From positions 1,860,001 to 1,924,000 of the forward strand of contig NZ_JAICDG010000002.1 in the NCBI RefSeq assembly GCF_022751215.1: a DNA stretch of 64,000 nucleotides. Reading direction: 5' to 3'. Origin of the DNA: Actinomadura terrae (GTDB lineage Bacteria; Actinomycetota; Actinomycetes; Streptosporangiales; Streptosporangiaceae). Numbering within the stretch: the first letter of the stretch is position 1; every line of letters starts with the position of its first letter. This document shows positions 60,035 to 64,000 of the stretch, piece after piece. The translations under genes and the position numbers were made by a program. Under the pieces are notes generated by a model. The model saw nothing but the letters and a program-made list of their open reading frames with translations, was not told the origin of the DNA and ran no database searches.

Positions 60035-60472
60035 ATGCAGCAGACCGACCTGCCCGAGGCCGAGTACCGGCACGTCTATGAGTTCCACCTCCGTTTCGGG
60101 GACATCGACTCGCAGGGCCATGTGAACAACGTCAAGTTCCTCGGCTACCTGGAGGACGCGCGGATGGAGATGTTCCATGGCGGTCCGGTGCGCAAGGGGG
60201 AGCAGCCCGTCCGGGGCATGGTGATCTCCCGGCACGAGATCGACTACCGGTTGCCGCTGCTGCCGACGGTCCATCCGGTGCGCGTGGAGACGTGGGTGAC
60301 CGAGGCGCGGGTCGCGTCGTTCAAGCTGGCCTACGAGGTGCGCGACGACGAGAACGTCTACGCGACCGCGACGTCGACGCTGGTGGCCTTCGACGCGTCC
60401 ACGAACCGCTTGCGCCGGTTCACGGAGCAGGAACGGGAGTTCATCGGCCGCTACCTCGCCCCCGGGGCATGA
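60035..60472 (+). CDS. Acyl-CoA thioesterase (hotdog, 4HBT), 145 aa
   Basis: The hotdog-fold thioesterase signature is YEFHLRFGDIDSQGHVNNVK, with the catalytic Asp in FGDID, then YLEDARMEMF and HEIDYRLPLL. It hydrolyses acyl-CoA or acyl-ACP in the cytoplasm. ATG at 60035 has GCGAGG close by; a GTG at 60011 is also in frame. The stop overlaps the next ATG (ATGA). Confidence 0.88.
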   Translation: MQQTDLPEAEYRHVYEFHLRFGDIDSQGHVNNVKFLGYLEDARMEMFHGGPVRKGEQPVRGMVISRHEIDYRLPLLPTVHPVRVETWVTEARVASFKLAYEVRDDENVYATATSTLVAFDASTNRLRRFTEQEREFIGRYLAPGA

Positions 60473-61086
60473 CGGCGGTCGCGGGCCCCGCGCTCGGTGA
60501 CGGTCCCCGTGATCCGCTGCCCGGGCTCGGTATCGGACGCGGCGTCGCGCTGCGGCTCGCCGTGGACGCGGACGCGGAAGCGCTCGCCGTCCTGTGCCTG
60601 GAGAACCGCGAGTACCTGCGGCCGTGGGAGCCGGAGCGGGCCGAGTCCTATTTTACCGTCGAGGGCCAGCGGGCCAACCTGCGCGCGCTGCTGGACGCCT
60701 ATGACGCGGGGGAGATGTGGCCCGCCGTCATTCTCGTGGACGGGGAGGTCGTGGGCCGCATCACGCTCAACAACATCCTGCGCGGCCCCCTTCAGAGCTG
60801 TTTCGTCGGCTACTGGGTGGCGCGTGCGCACGCCGGACGGGGCGTCGCGACCGAGGCCGTCCGGCAGGCGCTGGACGTGGCGTTCGACGAGCTGCTCCTC
60901 CACCGGGTGGAGGCGTTCACGAGGATCGACAACCACGCCTCCCAGCGCGTCCTGGAGCACAACGGCTTCACCGTCGTCGGGACGGCCCGCCACCACATCC
61001 ACGTGGACGGCCGCTGGCACGACGAGCGCTTCTTCGAGCGGCTCGCGCCGTGGGACGACGGGATCGCGCCGCTCCCTCCGGCGTAG
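60469..61086 (+). CDS. GNAT acetyltransferase (RimJ/RimL), 205 aa
   Basis: N-terminal domain LCLENREYLRPWEPERAESY, acetyl-CoA loop VARAHAGRGVATEAVRQALD, and NHASQRVLEHNGFTVVGTAR. The RimJ group acetylates the N-terminal amine of ribosomal or other proteins. Coupled to the thioesterase by ATGA. The end lies 55 bases before the small membrane gene. Confidence 0.9.
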   Translation: MTAVAGPALGDGPRDPLPGLGIGRGVALRLAVDADAEALAVLCLENREYLRPWEPERAESYFTVEGQRANLRALLDAYDAGEMWPAVILVDGEVVGRITLNNILRGPLQSCFVGYWVARAHAGRGVATEAVRQALDVAFDELLLHRVEAFTRIDNHASQRVLEHNGFTVVGTARHHIHVDGRWHDERFFERLAPWDDGIAPLPPA

Positions 61087-61141
61087 CGATCATTGTTGCC
61101 GGGTATTACCGGTAAGAATGAGTCTTCCGAATCGAGACGCC

Positions 61142-61363
61142 ATGTCCCCCTATCTCGCCGCCTGGATCCTCTGGATCGGGATGTTCCTCGCCATCGAACT
61201 GCCCGCCGTGTTCAACCGGCAGAAGGACGACACGTTCTCCGAACTGGTGTGGAGCGTGTTCGCCATTCGCGGCAAGCCGGTCGGCTGGCAGGTGCGCCGC
61301 CTCGCCCTGATCGCCGGGCTCGGCTGGCTCGTCGCCCACTTCCTGACCGGCGGCGCCGTCTGA
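61142..61363 (+). CDS. Small phage-like membrane protein, 73 aa
   Basis: Two hydrophobic helices (LAAWILWIGMFLAIELPAVF and LALIAGLGWLVAHFL) flank the charged stretch NRQKDDTFSELVWSVFAIRG. The pattern resembles small membrane proteins of actinobacteriophages, encoded near holins. Start chosen at ATG 61142; ATG 61118 is in frame. Function unknown. No other phage gene is near. Confidence 0.7.
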   Translation: MSPYLAAWILWIGMFLAIELPAVFNRQKDDTFSELVWSVFAIRGKPVGWQVRRLALIAGLGWLVAHFLTGGAV

Positions 61364-61388
61364 CCGGCGGCGCCGTCCAGCCGTGCGG

Positions 61389-61997
61389 TCAGCGTGAGGC
61401 CAGCCACGGGTCCTTGAGGTCCAGGAACGTGAAGTTCCCCTCGTAGAACTGCTGCATCTCCTCCATCGCGGCCTGCATCTCCGGTGCCGGGGCCTGGGAC
61501 TCGCCGATGCGGGCCTCCGCCTCGGACGTGAAGTACACGGCCTCGGTCATGCCGCCGTCCCCGTGGGCCGCCCAGACGCCGCCGAGGATGTCGGGGCGGT
61601 GCCGGGTGAGGATGCCGTAGTCCGCCCGGTCCATCCACGCGCGCAGCCCGTCCAGGTCGCGGACGCGGCTGTGCATGATCTGGACGAATCCGGCGTCGTC
61701 GGAGCCGCCGGACATCCAGGTTCCGGTGGCGGCGCAGTCGTGGAAGGTCACCTCGCCGGTGAACAGCTTGGACAGCTCCGTCCACCACTGCTCCTGCTCG
61801 TGGCGGTGGCTGTTGCGGCGCGCCGCGTCCGGCGACTCGAAGCGGGCCAGCGCGACGAACGTGCCGTCGTCGGTGACGCCCGCGGTGCTGCCGAGCCAGC
61901 CGACGGCTCCGGGCGCGAGGTCGCGGATCCAGCGGTCCATCGCCTCCCGCACCTCGTCGCGGTCGGTGATCTTTCCCTGGATGACCTGGATGAACAT
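61389..61997 (-). CDS. Dimeric alpha-beta barrel (ABM-like) protein, 202 aa
   Basis: The chain holds two similar halves, MFIQVIQGKITDRDEVREAM to VTDDGTFVALARFES, and FVQIMHSRVRDLDGLRAWM to GGMTEAVYFTSEAEAR. This is a tandem ferredoxin-like ABM fold that could close into one barrel without dimerising. The family includes monooxygenases and heme-degrading enzymes, but many members are uncharacterised. GAGGAGG precedes the ATG by six bases. Convergent with the small membrane gene. Confidence 0.75.
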   Translation of the reverse strand: MFIQVIQGKITDRDEVREAMDRWIRDLAPGAVGWLGSTAGVTDDGTFVALARFESPDAARRNSHRHEQEQWWTELSKLFTGEVTFHDCAATGTWMSGGSDDAGFVQIMHSRVRDLDGLRAWMDRADYGILTRHRPDILGGVWAAHGDGGMTEAVYFTSEAEARIGESQAPAPEMQAAMEEMQQFYEGNFTFLDLKDPWLASR

Positions 61998-62254
61998 CGC
62001 GCACCTCCTCGTATGGGATCGCCTGGGGCCGACGCGCGGGCCGAGCGCCTGAGACGGCCTGAACTGGGCATTCGCCCCCGTTTCGGGTATCCGGCCCCCG
62101 ATGGCCCCTCTGAAACCGACGTTACGCCTGGAGTCGGGCGAAGACCACTGAGCCGTCACGGGTCGGTAACAAGCCCATACGAATCCGCATTTGTCGGAGT
62201 TATCCCTCTAAGGTCGCTTCGCGAAATGTGGAGATCCCACGTGGAAGGGGCATG

Positions 62255-63688
62255 ATGCGGCGCGTCTCAACAGGAGCGATGGCACTGCTGCTGGCCGCGG
62301 GAGTGAGCGGGGCCGGCGCCACGGCGGCGCAGGCGGCGGTCACGGCCCGGACGGGCCCGGCCCAGGCCGGCCAGGCTCAGGCGGGCGACATCCTCGCCCA
62401 GCTCAAGGCCATTCCCGGCATGCAGGTGACGGAGCAGCCCTCGACGCTGCCCGGCTACCGGTGGTTCTGGCTCACCTACCGCCAGCCGGTCGACCACCGC
62501 AACCCGAAGGGCAAGTGGTTCGAGCAGCGGATCATGTTGCAGCACAAGTCGGCGGACCGGCCGATGGTGCTGTACACCAGCGGATACAACACGCCCGAGA
62601 CCATGTTCACCTCCGAGCCGACGGCGCTGATCGACGGGAACCAGATCTCCGTCGAGTACCGGTACTTCACGCCGTCCCGACCCGAGCCCGCGGACTGGCG
62701 CAAGGACACGATCTGGCAGGCGGCCACCGACGAGCACCGGCTGATCGGCGCGCTGAAGAAGATCTACAAAGCCAGATGGATCTCGACGGGCGCCAGCAAG
62801 GGCGGCATGACCGCCGTCTACCACAAGCGGTTCTACCCGCGTGACGTGGACGGCAGCGTCGTGTACGTGGCGCCGAACGACGTCGACAACAACGACGACC
62901 GCGCCTACGACAAGTTCTTCCAGACGGTCGGCACCGACGCGCAGTGCCGCGCGCACGTCAAGGCGCTCGCGCGGGAGTTCCTGAAGCGCCGCTCCGCGAT
63001 GCTGGCGCGGTTCAAGGACGCGGCGGCCAAGAACGGCTGGACGTTCGACATCCTCCGCTCGCCCGACCGCGCGTTCGAGAACTCGGTGATGGACTACGAG
63101 TGGGCGTTCTGGCAGTACAGCCTCCAGGCCGACTGCCCGACGCTGCCCGCCGTGGACGCCTCCGACGACGAGATCTACGGGACGCTCGACGCGATCTCGG
63201 GGCTGTCGTTCTACACCGACCAGGGCCTCCAGCAGTACATCCCGTACTACTACCAGGCGGGCACGCAGCTCGGATGGCCGACGCCGCAGTTCACGAGCCT
63301 GCGTCCGCTGCTGCGCTACGAGAGCAGCTACCAGCCCCGCACCTACGTGCCGCGTGACATTCCGATGCGGTTCGACGGGGGCAAGGCCATGCGGGACGTG
63401 GACCGGTGGGTCCGCGACCACGGCAGCCGGTTGCTGTTCGTGTACGGCGGCAACGACCCGTGGGGCTCCGAGCGGTTCCGGCTCGGCCGCGGCAGCCGCG
63501 ACTCGGCCGTCTACACCGCGCCCGGCATGAACCACAGCGGCCGCCTCATCGCCAAGCTGACCGACAAGGACAAGGCTAAGGCGACCGCCGACCTGCTGCG
63601 CTGGGCGAACGTCCAACCTGGCGCGAAGACGCTGACGACCGCCCCCGGCGCGGACGACCCGCTCCAGCTCCAGCGCCCCCCGCTGTAA
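62255..63688 (+). CDS. Secreted S28-type aminopeptidase (prolyl tri/tetrapeptidyl-like), 477 aa
   Basis: A Sec signal peptide MRRVSTGAMALLLAAGVSG ends near the ATAAQA site. The mature enzyme is an alpha/beta hydrolase: Ser181 in STGASKGGMTA, Asp401 in GGNDPWGSERF and His427 in GMNHSGR make the triad. It is close to the streptomycete secreted peptidases (S28/S37 group) that release tri- or tetrapeptides from proteins outside the cell. Start at ATG 62255 keeps six bases after GGAAGG; ATG 62252 also possible. A strong hairpin follows. Confidence 0.88.
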   Translation: MRRVSTGAMALLLAAGVSGAGATAAQAAVTARTGPAQAGQAQAGDILAQLKAIPGMQVTEQPSTLPGYRWFWLTYRQPVDHRNPKGKWFEQRIMLQHKSADRPMVLYTSGYNTPETMFTSEPTALIDGNQISVEYRYFTPSRPEPADWRKDTIWQAATDEHRLIGALKKIYKARWISTGASKGGMTAVYHKRFYPRDVDGSVVYVAPNDVDNNDDRAYDKFFQTVGTDAQCRAHVKALAREFLKRRSAMLARFKDAAAKNGWTFDILRSPDRAFENSVMDYEWAFWQYSLQADCPTLPAVDASDDEIYGTLDAISGLSFYTDQGLQQYIPYYYQAGTQLGWPTPQFTSLRPLLRYESSYQPRTYVPRDIPMRFDGGKAMRDVDRWVRDHGSRLLFVYGGNDPWGSERFRLGRGSRDSAVYTAPGMNHSGRLIAKLTDKDKAKATADLLRWANVQPGAKTLTTAPGADDPLQLQRPPL

Positions 63689-63699
63689 CCCCATCCGCT

Positions 63700-63733
63700 C
63701 CGCGGCGGGTCGTGGCACGACGACCCGCCGCGG
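63700..63733. terminator. Shared terminator hairpin
   Basis: CCGCGGCGGGTCGT pairs with its exact complement over a GGCACG loop, between the convergent peptidase and glucosidase genes. It can serve both strands. Confidence 0.85.
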
Positions 63734-63734
63734 G

Positions 63735-64000
63735 TCAGCGGGTGGTCAGCCAGGCGGCGGAGTTGCCCGGGAGCAGGTCGCCGTAGAGCGGGATGCTGGT
63801 CAGCAGCGGGCGCCCCTCCGGGAGCCGGACGGGGTTCTCCCCGCAGTTCAAAGCGCAGGTCAGCGCGCCGCGCCGGAAGAACAGCGCGGTTTCGGACGAG
63901 TCGAGCCACTCCAGGCTCTCGGGCAGGTCGCCGGCCCAGTCGCGCCGGAGTGTCAGTGCCCTGCGGTAGAAACCCAGTGTGGAGGACGGGTCGTCCCGCT
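63735..64000 (-). CDS. GH13 alpha-glucosidase/oligo-1,6-glucosidase, C-terminal fragment (partial)
   Basis: The frame enters from the right edge of the window and ends at 63735. The readable 87 residues include SSTLGFYRRALTLRRDWAGD, a hallmark of the GH13 domain A/C junction, then ALFFRRGALTCALNCGENPV and a final GDLLPGNSAAWLTTR. This is the C-terminal beta-sandwich of alpha-glucosidase or trehalose-synthase relatives. The catalytic part lies outside the window, so substrate is unknown. Confidence 0.85.
   Translation of the reverse strand, partial: RDDPSSTLGFYRRALTLRRDWAGDLPESLEWLDSSETALFFRRGALTCALNCGENPVRLPEGRPLLTSIPLYGDLLPGNSAAWLTTR

Noticed and set aside
63511..63909. 132-codon minus-strand frame over the peptidase end
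   Set aside because: Out of phase with the GH13 fragment, which shows real family motifs in another frame.

Overview
The window is very GC-rich (roughly 70% or more), with strong G/C preference at third codon positions, many GTG starts, ATGA/GTGA stop-start overlaps and mycothiol-type and WhiJ-type gene families. This points to a filamentous actinomycete. The gene content would fit a Streptosporangiales member such as Actinomadura, but that placement is inference; no rRNA gene is present to settle it.

Layout. (1) 134-5107, minus strand: a small block with secondary-metabolite character, made of a flavin-dependent halogenase whose frame is broken in an A7 run, a chorismate-lyase-like/class II DAHP synthase fusion, a small coupled ORF and a cation/proton antiporter. 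A gene remnant and tRNA-Arg(UCU) follow. (2) 6121-9303, plus strand: a phosphotransferase followed by cobD and cobQ of cobalamin synthesis. (3) 9296-12960, minus strand: a complete osmoprotectant ABC transporter operon. (4) 13150-20680: assorted housekeeping genes, two tandem Ser/Thr kinases, a quinone oxidoreductase and a TetR regulator. (5) 21082-25128: an SOS-type promoter driving a DUF6504 gene and the error-prone polymerase dnaE2. (6) 25125-31240: membrane proteins and a NarL-type two-component system, divergent from a 37-residue membrane micropeptide coupled to a MacB-like ABC exporter. (7) 31435-37290: a methyltransferase, an SDR, an acetolactate-synthase-like enzyme and a WhiJ-type regulatory trio (XRE, DUF397, HATPase). 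(8) 37335-49192, plus strand: a B12-riboswitch-led cobalamin locus holding a chelatase, cobO, cobB, a GNAT, an unknown protein, a truncated CbiE-CbiT, cobE, cobH, cobC, a BluB-CobT fusion and a CysG-like protein. Two dynamin-like GTPases are coupled to its end. (9) 53492-55614: an SSB and a diguanylate cyclase. (10) 55615-57189: a 1.6-kb gene-free stretch holding a C-rich tract and about 40 copies of a degenerate 17-bp repeat. (11) 57190-64000: a mycothiol-dependent-type protein, ettA, a thioesterase, a GNAT, a small phage-like membrane protein, an ABM-like protein, a secreted S28-type peptidase and the 3' end of a GH13 glucosidase.

Functionally, the two cob loci together cover precorrin-8X isomerisation, a,c- and b,d,e,g-amidation, corrin adenosylation, aminopropanol attachment and lower-ligand synthesis/activation. 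Several early ring-contraction methylases and cobN are not here and must lie elsewhere if the pathway is complete. The least explained items are the 17-bp minisatellite, the unknown protein and half-sized CbiE inside the cob operon, the micropeptide-ABC-TCS locus and the frameshifted halogenase.
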